Below, piece after piece: positions 19,176 through 27,489 of a DNA stretch of 64,000 nucleotides. The stretch's first letter is position 1. Every line of letters starts with the position of its first letter. The notes under the pieces are model-generated. The model had not been told where the DNA came from. It saw only the letters and a list, made by a program, of their open reading frames with translations, and ran no database searches. The position numbers and the translations under genes are program-made. The DNA is taken from assembly GCF_014644295.1 (NCBI RefSeq), contig NZ_BMKK01000004.1, positions 1 through 64,000 on the forward strand, written 5' to 3'. Source of the DNA: Emticicia aquatilis (GTDB lineage: Bacteria; Bacteroidota; Bacteroidia; Cytophagales; Spirosomataceae).

Positions 19176-20087
19176 ATGAATTTTGATTTTTTAGTTTTAG
19201 GTACTGGCTCGGCGACTCCTGTTGTAAATCGACACCCCTCAGCTTTTTTGTTATCAATCGAAAACGAATCTTTCTTGATTGATTGTGGAGAAGGTACGCA
19301 GTATCGTTTACTCGAACAAAAAATCAAATCTTCAAGAATTCGACATATTTTTATAAGCCACCTTCACGGCGACCATTATTTTGGATTGGTTGGTCTTCTT
19401 TCGAGTTGGAGTATGAACCAACGCAAAGAAGACCTAACGATTTTTGCTCCTCGTGGGCTCGACGAAATCCTAACGGCTCAATTCAAGCACTCTGATACTC
19501 GCCTACATTATAAAATCAATTTTGTAGAAACCGACACCGAAAACGTTTATCATTTACTCGAAACAAATTTAGTTACGGTTGAAACTATTCCGCTTCACCA
19601 CCGTATTCCGTGTTGTGGTTTTTTGTTTCGCTCAAAAGCTTGTAAGAGAAAAATTGTTGCAGAAAACCTTCCTGCAAATTTTCCAATTCCATACTTAAAG
19701 ATGCTAAAAGATGGACTTGATATTTATGATGAATTAAGCGGAATCACTTATAAAAACGAAGATTACACCATCGCAGGTGGTACTTCGAAATCATTTGCCT
19801 ACTGTTCGGATACCGCATACAATGAACTAAAAATCAATCAGTTACAAAACGTTGATGGCATTTATCACGAAGCAACTTTTACTGATTCCGAACTAAAAAG
19901 AGCTGAACAAACCAATCATTCAACGGCTCGCCAAGCAGCCATGATTGCCCAACAAACTAATGCCAAACAATTAATTATTGGCCATTATTCTTCTCGATAC
20001 AAAACCCTTGATTCTCATCTCATCGAAGCTAAAGAAGTATTTGAAAATACCTTTTTAGCTGAAGAAGGAAAATCTTATAAAATATAG
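19176..20087 (+). CDS. rnz: Ribonuclease Z (tRNA 3' endonuclease)
   Basis: RNase Z cleaves the 3' trailer of tRNA precursors. The 303-aa length is normal for the short bacterial form. The metallo-beta-lactamase zinc motif is SHLHGDHYFG (HxHxDH). Further ligands are expected in YCSDTAYN and in GHYSSRY, and FLIDCGEGTQYRLL is a family signature. ATG at 19176 gives the typical MNFDFLVLGTGSATP start, whereas the earlier ATG at 19104 translates an intergenic repeat. A hairpin terminator follows the stop. Confidence 0.95.
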   Translation: MNFDFLVLGTGSATPVVNRHPSAFLLSIENESFLIDCGEGTQYRLLEQKIKSSRIRHIFISHLHGDHYFGLVGLLSSWSMNQRKEDLTIFAPRGLDEILTAQFKHSDTRLHYKINFVETDTENVYHLLETNLVTVETIPLHHRIPCCGFLFRSKACKRKIVAENLPANFPIPYLKMLKDGLDIYDELSGITYKNEDYTIAGGTSKSFAYCSDTAYNELKINQLQNVDGIYHEATFTDSELKRAEQTNHSTARQAAMIAQQTNAKQLIIGHYSSRYKTLDSHLIEAKEVFENTFLAEEGKSYKI

Positions 20088-20096
20088 TTAAAAATT

Positions 20097-20166
20097 GTAG
20101 AGCAAGTTTCTAACTTGCTTACTTCCCTTACAAACAAGTTAGAAACTTGTACTACGCTATTTTTTT
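20097..20166 (+). terminator. Terminator hairpin after rnz, built from a dispersed palindrome
   Basis: CAAGTTTCTAACTTG (20103-20117) pairs with CAAGTTAGAAACTTG (20135-20149), extended by GTAG/CTAC. A T7 run follows at 20160. Each 15-nt arm is itself partly palindromic, typical of Bacteroidetes dispersed elements. Confidence 0.75.
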
Positions 20167-20221
20167 ATACATATTTTCGATAAAATTGTACTTATCAAAT
20201 ATTTTCAAAAAATAAATACCC

Positions 20222-20250
20222 ATTAAGTCTATAACTATCATAGACTTAAT
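20222..20250. promoter_or_regulatory. Perfect 11-bp inverted repeat, candidate operator of the sulfur operon
   Basis: ATTAAGTCTAT (20222-20232), a 7-nt spacer AACTATC, then ATAGACTTAAT (20240-20250). It ends one base before the -7-like TATATTTG at 20252-20259, so a bound protein would cover the -33 region. There is no terminator-like T run. The sulfite reductase ATG is 34 nt further on. Confidence 0.65.
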
Positions 20251-20251
20251 A

Positions 20252-20259
20252 TATATTTG
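20252..20259 (+). promoter_or_regulatory. Candidate -7 element of the sulfate-assimilation genes
   Basis: TATATTTG matches TAnnTTTG and lies 24 nt before the ATG at 20284. No TTG is seen at the usual -33 distance. That position is occupied by the inverted repeat, which would fit an activator-dependent or repressed promoter. Confidence 0.5.
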
Positions 20260-20283
20260 TGTATTAAAAATACTTAGATAGAT

Positions 20284-22362
20284 ATGCAAAGCTTTCGAAC
20301 AGAGTTAGAGAATCCTTTAGTCGAAAAAGACATCATAGATTTAGAGCGTAAAATTAGAATGTTTCGTGAGGGTAAAATCCACGAAGAAAAATTCCGTAGT
20401 TTGAGATTGGCACGTGGAGTTTATGGCCAACGCCAGCAGGGAGTTCAGATGATTCGCATCAAATTACCTTATGGTAAAATGACGCTCAAGCAGTGGAAAC
20501 GAATTGCCGATATTTCTGACGAATATTCAACTGGAAATCTACACTTTACGACTCGACAAGATGTTCAGATTCACTTCGTGAGTCTTGACAAAGCTCCAGA
20601 ACTGTGGGCGAAACTTGAACAAGATAATATCACCTTGCGTGAAGCTTGCGGTAATACCGTAAGAAATATCACAGGCTCTCCTACTTCGGGCATCGACCCA
20701 AATGAGCCATTCGATATTACGCCTTATGTACACGCTACTTTTGAATACTTCTTACGTAACCCAGTTTGTCAAGAAATGGGTCGTAAATTCAAAATGTCAT
20801 TCTCGAATACTGACGATGACACAGCACTCAGCTACATGCACGATTTAGGATTTATTCCAAAAATCAAAGATGGTGTTCGTGGTTTCAAAGTGATGTTGGG
20901 TGGTGGCTTAGGTGCTCAACCACAATTAGCTCATTTGGCGTATGAATTTATCGAAGAAGATGCAATAATCCCTTTCATCGAAGCCGTTTTGAGGGTTTTC
21001 GACCGTTATGGAGAAAGAAACTCTCGCCACAAAGCTCGCTTGAAATTCTTAATTGCTAAAATTGGTTTCGAGGCTTTCATGGAGTTAGTGGAAGAAGAAA
21101 AACTTTCTTTGAAAGTAAAAACCTATAAAATCAATACTGAAAAGTCAGAACCAGAAGCAGGAATTGACTCAGCAATTAGCACAAAAGATAGCGTTGAGTT
21201 TCAGAATTGGTTTAAAACCAACGCTTTTGCCCAAAAACAAACTGGTTATTACGGCGTTTTCGTACGAGTTCCTTTGGGAAATATCTCAAGTACTGTTTCT
21301 CGTAGCTTAATCGAAAAGCTCGAAGGTTTAGTAGCCGATGATGTTCGTGTAACAGTAAACCAAGGCCTATTGCTTCGTTTTGTAAAAGCCGAAAACCTCG
21401 TTGCCGTATTTGACATTTTAAGTGAACACAATTTAGCTGCTCCAGGTGCTAATAGCATCGTAAACATAACGGCTTGCCCAGGAACCGACACTTGTAATTT
21501 AGCAATTTCAGATAGTACGAGCATTTCTCTTGAATTGGAGAAAGTAATGAAAGAAGATTTTCCTGAATTGATTGAGGAAAATAATATGCAAATCAAGATT
21601 TCGGGTTGTATGAATGCCTGTGGCCAGCACAGTATGGCTCACATTGGTTTTCATGGTAGCTCATTAAAATCAGCAGGAAAAGTATTACCAGCTTTGCAAG
21701 TATTGCTCGGCGGTGGTACAACTGGAAATGGTGGTGGAAGAATCGCTGATAAAGTAATCAAAGTGCCGAGCAAAAGAGGCCCACAATTACTTCGCACCGT
21801 ATTAAATGACTACGAAGCAAATGGCTTAGAAGGAGAATATTTCAATGACTATTACGACCGTCAAGGCGAAAAATATTTCTATGCTTTATTGAAGCCTTTA
21901 GCCGATTTGACAACTTTGGTTGATACAGATTTTGTTGATTGGGGACGTGATGAAATTTTCCAAACAGAAATTGGTGTTGGCGAGTGTGCGAGTGTAATCA
22001 TTGACTTGGTAGCTACGCTTTTCTACGAATCAGAAGAAAAAATCGAGTGGGCAAAAGAAGCTTTCAACGAAAGCCGTTACGCAGATGCTATCTACTATGC
22101 GTATCAATCACAAGTAAATACAGCAAAAGCATTATTGCTCGATAAAAATATCAATTGCAGTACGCAACACGGTATTATTTCTGAATTTGATAAACATTTT
22201 GAAAGCGAATTTGGCGGAAATATCAAAGAACAAATCTTGCAAATCAACAAAAATGAGCCAAGTAAAGACTTCGCTGTTGATTACATCTCAACTTCAGAAG
22301 AATTCTTGAAACAAGCCATGACTGTTCGTGAAACGCTCAAATCAACTCTCGAAGTTGCTTAA
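20284..22362 (+). CDS. Siroheme/[4Fe-4S] sulfite (or nitrite) reductase with HEPN-like C-terminal extension
   Basis: The enzyme reduces sulfite to sulfide in assimilation; the cys gene neighbours favour sulfite over nitrite. Duplicated ferredoxin-type and siroheme domains span about 1-555. GVYGQRQQGVQMIRIKLPYG and GNLHFTTRQDVQIHFV are N-terminal signatures. Cluster and siroheme ligands are C398, C404 (ACPGTDTC) and C442, C446 (GCMNAC). The protein is longer (692 aa) than typical NirA/Sir (about 550-580). Residues about 580-692 form a helical domain (SRYADAIYYAYQSQVNTAKA) resembling HEPN domains. The TSUP gene starts 14 bp after the stop. Confidence 0.9.
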   Translation: MQSFRTELENPLVEKDIIDLERKIRMFREGKIHEEKFRSLRLARGVYGQRQQGVQMIRIKLPYGKMTLKQWKRIADISDEYSTGNLHFTTRQDVQIHFVSLDKAPELWAKLEQDNITLREACGNTVRNITGSPTSGIDPNEPFDITPYVHATFEYFLRNPVCQEMGRKFKMSFSNTDDDTALSYMHDLGFIPKIKDGVRGFKVMLGGGLGAQPQLAHLAYEFIEEDAIIPFIEAVLRVFDRYGERNSRHKARLKFLIAKIGFEAFMELVEEEKLSLKVKTYKINTEKSEPEAGIDSAISTKDSVEFQNWFKTNAFAQKQTGYYGVFVRVPLGNISSTVSRSLIEKLEGLVADDVRVTVNQGLLLRFVKAENLVAVFDILSEHNLAAPGANSIVNITACPGTDTCNLAISDSTSISLELEKVMKEDFPELIEENNMQIKISGCMNACGQHSMAHIGFHGSSLKSAGKVLPALQVLLGGGTTGNGGGRIADKVIKVPSKRGPQLLRTVLNDYEANGLEGEYFNDYYDRQGEKYFYALLKPLADLTTLVDTDFVDWGRDEIFQTEIGVGECASVIIDLVATLFYESEEKIEWAKEAFNESRYADAIYYAYQSQVNTAKALLLDKNINCSTQHGIISEFDKHFESEFGGNIKEQILQINKNEPSKDFAVDYISTSEEFLKQAMTVRETLKSTLEVA

Positions 22363-22376
22363 CATAGAACTAATTT

Positions 22377-23258
22377 ATGAAAAGAATTGCTATCGCTTTA
22401 AGTGAAAATGTACAAATGAAATTCATTGCTTATGCCATGATTTTCATGAAAATTTCACTTTTGGGTATTCTGATTTACAGAATTTCAACTGGCTTAAATG
22501 GTTTTGATTTCCAATTTGATACCAAATTACTTTATTATACAGGAGCAGGTTTTTTAGCTCAATTGGTTGATGGAGCTTTGGGTATGGCATACGGTGCATC
22601 TTGTACTTCAATGCTTTTAGGGCTTGGTGTTCCACCTGCTTATGCAACAGCCAGTGTTCATACCGCTGAAGTATTTACAACGGGGGTTTCTGGACTCTCT
22701 CACATATATTTTGGAAATATCGACAAAAAATTATTTTTCCGAATTGTATTGACGGGTGTGGTTGGTGCTATGATTGGGGCATATCTGATTTCAGATGTTT
22801 TCGATGGAAAAATGATTAAACCTTATATTTCAATCTATATGATTATTCTGGGTAGCGTCATTATCTCAAAAGCATTTAAAACTCGACCAACCGAACCACA
22901 AAACAAAAACTTAGGTTTGTTAGGCCTTTTTGGCGGATTTCTTGATTCAGTTGGTGGTGGTGGCTGGGGGCCTTTGGTTACATCAAACCTCATCAGTAAA
23001 GGTAATGCTCCAAAAGAAGCAATCGGAACAGTAAATACAGCGGAGTTTTTTGTATCATTCTTTAGTACAGGGGTTTTCATGCTATTTATTGATATTCAAG
23101 CATGGCAAGCAATCGCAGGTTTAATCATCGGAGGTGTTTTTGCTGCTCCATTGGGTGCATTTTTGGTGAAATTATTTAAGCCCAAAACCATCATGATTTC
23201 GGTTGGTATTTTGGTTGTTTTATTAAATATTTGGAATTTAGCCAAAGCTTGGCTTTAA
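22377..23258 (+). CDS. TSUP (TauE/SafE) family permease, probable sulfite/sulfur-compound transporter
   Basis: The 293-aa polytopic protein has the TSUP repeat: FLAQLVDGALGMAYGASCTS near residue 60 and GLFGGFLDSVGGGGWGPLVT in the second half, each with Gly-rich helices. Eight to nine membrane segments are expected. The family exports or imports sulfite, sulfonates or related anions. Its position between sulfite reductase and APS reductase suggests handling of sulfite or sulfate. Direction of transport cannot be deduced. Confidence 0.88.
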   Translation: MKRIAIALSENVQMKFIAYAMIFMKISLLGILIYRISTGLNGFDFQFDTKLLYYTGAGFLAQLVDGALGMAYGASCTSMLLGLGVPPAYATASVHTAEVFTTGVSGLSHIYFGNIDKKLFFRIVLTGVVGAMIGAYLISDVFDGKMIKPYISIYMIILGSVIISKAFKTRPTEPQNKNLGLLGLFGGFLDSVGGGGWGPLVTSNLISKGNAPKEAIGTVNTAEFFVSFFSTGVFMLFIDIQAWQAIAGLIIGGVFAAPLGAFLVKLFKPKTIMISVGILVVLLNIWNLAKAWL

Positions 23259-23311
23259 ATAAAACTAAGACTTACGAAGTTCAACAAAATCGTAATTCAT
23301 AATTTCTTCTC

Positions 23312-23989
23312 ATGGTAGATATTTTAGAAAAATATACATTGGCTGAAAGCCTCAGCTACATTGCCAGTCAATATCCTTCAAAAGTTGTCTTTTCAACTTC
23401 TTTAGGGCAAGAAGACCAAGTAATAACCGACGCCGTTTTCAAGAATGACCTTGATATAAAAGTATTCTCTTTAGATACTGGCCGCTTCTTCCAAGAAACG
23501 TATGAGTTAATTGACCGCACACGTTCTCGTTATAAAAAGAATATTGAAATTTACTTCCCAAACACCGAGAAAGTACAGCAACTCGTTACACAAAAAGGAG
23601 CTAACAGTTTTTATGAATCGGTTGAAAATCGTAAAGAATGCTGCTTTATTCGTAAAATCGAGCCACTAAAAAGAGCGTTAGCAGGTGCTGAAGTTTGGAT
23701 TACAGGTTTACGTGCCGAACAATCGGAGAATCGTAATGATATGAAGATTTGGGAATGGGATGAAGGAAATAAAGTATGGAAATTCAATCCGTTGATTCAC
23801 TGGACTTATGAAGATGTTTTGAAATACATTTCCGAAAATAAAGTACCTGACAATCCGCTGCATCGCAAAGGTTTTATTAGCATTGGTTGTCAGCCTTGTA
23901 CACGTGCCATTGGCCCTGACGAACACCCAAGAGCTGGACGTTGGTGGTGGGAAGAGTCGAAAAAAGAGTGCGGACTTCACGCTGGATAA
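23312..23989 (+). CDS. cysH: Adenylyl-sulfate (APS) reductase, [4Fe-4S] type
   Basis: The 225-aa PAPS/APS-reductase family protein reduces activated sulfate to sulfite with thioredoxin. FSTSLGQEDQVI is the PP-loop-like region. C110-C111 and C193/C196 (GCQPC) are the iron-sulfur ligands that mark APS reductases (EC 1.8.4.10) and are absent from PAPS-only enzymes. C220 in the KKECGLH tail is the catalytic Cys. This matches the absence of an APS kinase gene (cysC) here: cysDN makes APS and this enzyme uses it directly. Confidence 0.93.
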   Translation: MVDILEKYTLAESLSYIASQYPSKVVFSTSLGQEDQVITDAVFKNDLDIKVFSLDTGRFFQETYELIDRTRSRYKKNIEIYFPNTEKVQQLVTQKGANSFYESVENRKECCFIRKIEPLKRALAGAEVWITGLRAEQSENRNDMKIWEWDEGNKVWKFNPLIHWTYEDVLKYISENKVPDNPLHRKGFISIGCQPCTRAIGPDEHPRAGRWWWEESKKECGLHAG

Positions 23990-24133
23990 TTCGATTTACC
24001 AAAAGAACTGCTAACTTTGCAAAGTTTTGTTCGTGCTACACGAGCATTTTAATAAATATCAATGCGAATGAATTCATAAATTTTCGTTCGTAAATTATAA
24101 ATCGTACGGGGTCGCTCGTCGTAATTCATTAGA

Positions 24134-25069
24134 ATGAGTACTTTTTCAGAAAAAACAACGGTTTATCAAGCAAATGACAGCTCATTTCCGAGAGAATTGG
24201 AAGATGAAGCCATCTATATTTTGCGTGAAGTAGCGTCTCAATTTGAGAAACCAGCTATATTATTTTCGGGTGGAAAAGATTCTATTACCGTCGTAAGACT
24301 TGCCCAAAAAGCGTTTTACCCTGGTAAAATCCCTTTTGCCCTTCTCCACGTTGATACAGGACATAATTTCCCAGAAACGATTGAATACCGTGACTGGTTG
24401 GTAAATAAACTTGGATTAGAACTTCACGTGCGTTACGTAGAGGATTCAATCAAACAAGGCAAAGTGAAAGAAGAAACTGGAAAATATGCCAGTCGAAATG
24501 CTTTGCAAACCGTAACACTTTTAGATGCAATCGAAGAATTTAAGTTCGATGCTTGTATTGGTGGAGCAAGACGTGACGAAGAAAAAGCTCGTGCCAAAGA
24601 GCGTATATTCTCAGTTCGTGACGATTTCGGTCAGTGGAATGCTAAAAAACAACGTCCAGAATTGTTCGATATGCTCAATGGTAAAATCGAATTGGGCGAA
24701 AACATAAGGGTATTCCCAATTTCAAACTGGACTGAGTTAGATGTTTGGAATTATATCAAAGAAGAAGAATTAAGAATTCCATCTATCTATTTCACACACG
24801 AGCGAGAAGTCTTTGAGCGTGATGGTATGATTTGGGCAGATTCTGAATTTATCAATAAGTCAGAAGATGAAGTTCCGTATAAAACTCAAGTACGTTTCCG
24901 CACGGTTGGTGACATGACTTGTACGGCTGCGGTTTTATCAACGGCAGATAACTTAGACGATGTAATCGGTGAGATTCTTTCGGCACAAATTTCGGAGCGT
25001 GGAGCCAGAATTGACGACAAACGCTCAGAAGCAGCCATGGAAAAACGTAAACAAGCGGGATATTTTTGA
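24134..25069 (+). CDS. cysD: Sulfate adenylyltransferase subunit 2
   Basis: CysD is the catalytic ATP-sulfurylase subunit that makes APS from ATP and sulfate. The 311-aa protein has the PP-loop SGGKDS in ILFSGGKDSITVVRL, the AL-HVDTGHNFPET motif and GGARRDEEKARAKER. It ends with AAMEKRKQAGYF, as is typical. The 145-bp gap from cysH holds repeated words around CGTAATTCAT and no clear promoter. cysN follows after 111 bp. Confidence 0.95.
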   Translation: MSTFSEKTTVYQANDSSFPRELEDEAIYILREVASQFEKPAILFSGGKDSITVVRLAQKAFYPGKIPFALLHVDTGHNFPETIEYRDWLVNKLGLELHVRYVEDSIKQGKVKEETGKYASRNALQTVTLLDAIEEFKFDACIGGARRDEEKARAKERIFSVRDDFGQWNAKKQRPELFDMLNGKIELGENIRVFPISNWTELDVWNYIKEEELRIPSIYFTHEREVFERDGMIWADSEFINKSEDEVPYKTQVRFRTVGDMTCTAAVLSTADNLDDVIGEILSAQISERGARIDDKRSEAAMEKRKQAGYF

Positions 25070-25180
25070 CCCCCTGCCCCTAAAGGGGTGTTTACCGTTT
25101 CTCAGATTACAAATCACAATTTCAAAACAGACCTTTTTCGTAGAAAAAGAATAAAAATCCCCCTTTAGGGGTTAGGGGCT
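25070..25180. repeat. Inverted pair of CCCCTAAAGGGG elements between cysD and cysN
   Basis: CCCCTAAAGGGG at 25077-25088 and its reverse complement at 25160-25171 bracket the cysD-cysN gap. Each is flanked by a further C4 or G4 run (CTGCCCC; TTAGGGG). A third copy lies upstream of pgi at 56037-56048. The right copy ends immediately before the cysN ATG, so it would lie in the ribosome-binding region. Confidence 0.75.
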
Positions 25181-26440
25181 ATGGACATACTAAGAATTGC
25201 AACAGCAGGCTCAGTTGATGATGGTAAAAGTACACTTATCGGACGCTTGCTTTACGAAACGAACTCAATTACACAAGATAAAATAGAAGCTCTTGAGTCA
25301 GCTTCAAAGCGTAAAGGTCTTGATTTTCTTGATTTATCGCTTTTGACAGATGGCTTAATTGCAGAACGTGAACAAGGAATTACGATTGATGTGGCTCATA
25401 TTTATTTTAGCACACCAAATCGTAAATATATCATTGCCGACACTCCTGGCCATTTTGAATATACTCGAAACATGGTTACGGGGGCATCAAACACTTCGGT
25501 TTCAATTATTTTAATTGATGCACGTAATGGTGTTGTTGAGCAAACAAAACGTCACTTTTATATCTCGTCGATGCTTCGCATCAAAAATATAATTGTGGCT
25601 GTAAACAAAATGGACTTGGTAGCTTATAGCCAAGAAAAATTTGAAGCCATCAAAGCCGAACTTTTGGGTATTGCAGAGCAAGTAAGTTTTGAAGGCCAAA
25701 CGCTACAATTTATTCCAATTTCGTCACTTTACGGCGAAAACTTAGTGCGTAAATCAGCTGAGACGCCATGGTATGAAGGCGAAACATTGCTTGATAGTTT
25801 AGAAAAATTCAGCACTCAAAACTCAGAATTAAGCACTATTCAAGCTCGTTTCCCGGTGCAGCACGTTGTGAGACCAAAAACTGAAGAATATCACGATTAT
25901 AGAGGTTATGCAGGAAAAATTGCCAGCGGAACATTCTTAGTCGGAGATTTGGTTGAAGCTCTTCCAAGCGGACAAATTAGTAAAATCAAAACTATCGAGA
26001 AGTTTGGAACTCAATTAGAATCAGGTAATGCCAAAGAATCAGTTGTGATTACGCTCGAAGATAATATTGATGTGAGTCGTGGAAATATGCTCGTAAAAGT
26101 TGGCGAGCAACCAGAGTCACGAAAAGAAATCAATGCAAAAATTTGCTGGCTCGATAGTCAAATGCTGACAGTTGGTAAAACTTATCTACTCCAACACGGC
26201 ATCAACCGAGTAAAAGCAAAGGTTACTAATATCAGTTCGGTAATTGACATCAAAAACATGTCATTGAGCAATGAAGCCCCTGCCGATGGTGGTCTAAAGC
26301 TCAACGAAATCGGTTGGATTTCATTAAAAACAGCAAGTCCAGTTTTTGCAGATAAATATGAGGAGAATCCTGCTAACGGTTCATTTATTTTAATAGATGA
26401 AAGTAGCAATGGCACCGTAGGTGTTGGATTTGTAGAATAA
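25181..26440 (+). CDS. cysN: Sulfate adenylyltransferase subunit 1 (GTPase)
   Basis: CysN couples GTP hydrolysis to APS synthesis by CysD. The 419-aa protein has GTPase motifs GSVDDGKST (10-18), the EREQGITIDVAH switch region, DTPGH and NKMD, then two EF-Tu-like beta barrels. It is not fused to an APS kinase, so it is the short form. The start ATG immediately follows a GGGG-rich repeat, so its ribosome-binding site is atypical. A terminator follows the stop. Confidence 0.95.
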   Translation: MDILRIATAGSVDDGKSTLIGRLLYETNSITQDKIEALESASKRKGLDFLDLSLLTDGLIAEREQGITIDVAHIYFSTPNRKYIIADTPGHFEYTRNMVTGASNTSVSIILIDARNGVVEQTKRHFYISSMLRIKNIIVAVNKMDLVAYSQEKFEAIKAELLGIAEQVSFEGQTLQFIPISSLYGENLVRKSAETPWYEGETLLDSLEKFSTQNSELSTIQARFPVQHVVRPKTEEYHDYRGYAGKIASGTFLVGDLVEALPSGQISKIKTIEKFGTQLESGNAKESVVITLEDNIDVSRGNMLVKVGEQPESRKEINAKICWLDSQMLTVGKTYLLQHGINRVKAKVTNISSVIDIKNMSLSNEAPADGGLKLNEIGWISLKTASPVFADKYEENPANGSFILIDESSNGTVGVGFVE

Positions 26441-26510
26441 AATATTTAGTTTTAAAAAAATATTCATCAACCAAACTATCAGTTCTATTAGTTTAGGTTA
26501 GATAAAAAAT

Positions 26511-26538
26511 AGGCGGCTAATTGGCTGTCTTTTTTTTT
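26511..26538 (+). terminator. Terminator after cysN
   Basis: AGGCGGC (26511-26517) and GCTGTCT (26524-26530) form a 7-bp stem with two G-U pairs and loop TAATTG, followed by a T9 run. A further perfect 10-bp hairpin, CCTCCTTTCA/TGAAAGGAGG, lies at 26560-26583 and looks like a dispersed palindrome. Confidence 0.7.
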
Positions 26539-26637
26539 GCCCATATCGAAGACCTCTCCCCTCCTTTCATCGCTGAAAGGAGGATAATTTACTCACGAGG
26601 CATTTTTAGGGAAGAGTTTATCGGGTAAGATTGTGTA

Positions 26638-27240
26638 TTATTTTATATCTTCAACGATATTATGTTGTTGATTTTTCGGCACAACAATATAATCTTCTAC
26701 AATGTTGTCTTCATCTTCTCGCTCAGATTCTTTGATGTAAAATGATTTGGCTCTTTTAAACCAACCTTTGTTTACTTTCGCATCTTTTCTTGAACGATAA
26801 TAACGCAAACGATATTCAACGTAAGGATTTACAATATCTTCGGGATATTCAAAATCATTAGCTGCTTTGACATCACTCATCGTCAGCACGCCATTTTGTG
26901 GAACACCAATAATTTTCTCAAAAGCTTTGATATTCCTGTTTTCACGGCCTTCGCCTGCATTAATTAGATGGTCAATTAAAACCTCAGCAACCTCTTGGCT
27001 TTTAAAATGGTTGCCTAAAAAACGATTCCAATAATGATGGCGGTGAATAAACAAGGCTTCATCTTTAGTGAAGATTTTATCGCCCCAAATAGGTTTATGT
27101 ATTCCATAGCCTTCTCCCTCAAATTTTAGTAATTTGGGGGCATATTTATTAAAAGATGCGGCTTGATTTACATAAATAACACAAATAGAAGATAACAAGC
27201 TGATTACCAGCAAGGTAAGTGTAATTTTTCTAAGGTTCAT
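26638..27240 (-). CDS. Secreted GH108-like lysozyme/peptidoglycan hydrolase (paralogue 1)
   Basis: The 200-aa protein starts with a hydrophobic signal or anchor (LTLLVISLLSSICVIYV). It then has FNKYAPKLLKFEGEGYGIH, in which the Glu after KF matches the catalytic Glu of GH108 N-acetylmuramidases. HYWNRF...VLIDHLINAGEG and NIKAFEKIIGV..DGVL-like (GVPQNGVLTMSDVKAAN) correspond to the helical core and the C-terminal peptidoglycan-binding part. The usual Gly-rich loop after EGG is replaced by KPIWGDKIFTKDEA. It pairs with a paralogue 249 bp upstream on the same strand. It probably cleaves or binds peptidoglycan in the periplasm. Confidence 0.75.
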   Translation of the reverse strand: MNLRKITLTLLVISLLSSICVIYVNQAASFNKYAPKLLKFEGEGYGIHKPIWGDKIFTKDEALFIHRHHYWNRFLGNHFKSQEVAEVLIDHLINAGEGRENRNIKAFEKIIGVPQNGVLTMSDVKAANDFEYPEDIVNPYVEYRLRYYRSRKDAKVNKGWFKRAKSFYIKESEREDEDNIVEDYIVVPKNQQHNIVEDIK

Positions 27241-27427
27241 CGTATATTTTTTTTCCAGACAGTATAATCAATAGCAAAAATTATACCGCTTAATAATAAA
27301 TTTGGGACTTAAAAAAGTAGAGTTTAGTAATAGGCTTATTATCAGCAGTTTATTGAATTATTTATTTAACGGTAGTATCTGAGTAACAAATTAGATTTCA
27401 TGGTGGCAAAATTTTTGCTGTAAACTA

Positions 27428-27474
27428 AAATACTATCAGTTAATAAAACGTAAATTTTATAACTGATAGTATTT
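27428..27474. terminator. Hairpin downstream of GH108-like paralogue 2
   Basis: AAATACTATCAGTTA (27428-27442) pairs perfectly with TAACTGATAGTATTT (27460-27474) around a 17-nt loop. It lies just past the stop of the 27490-28104 gene. The T run on the minus strand is weak. Confidence 0.55.
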
Positions 27475-27489
27475 CAAAACTCTTAGATT

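Noticed and set aside
20284-22362. Assignment as a nitrite reductase
   Set aside because: Sequence alone does not separate sulfite from nitrite enzymes in this family, but the cysH, cysD and cysN neighbours favour sulfite; left open in the call.
24000-24133. Possible riboswitch or leader before cysD
   Set aside because: The gap has repeated words around CGTAATTCAT, but I could not match a SAM or other known riboswitch fold and found no terminator or anti-terminator pair.
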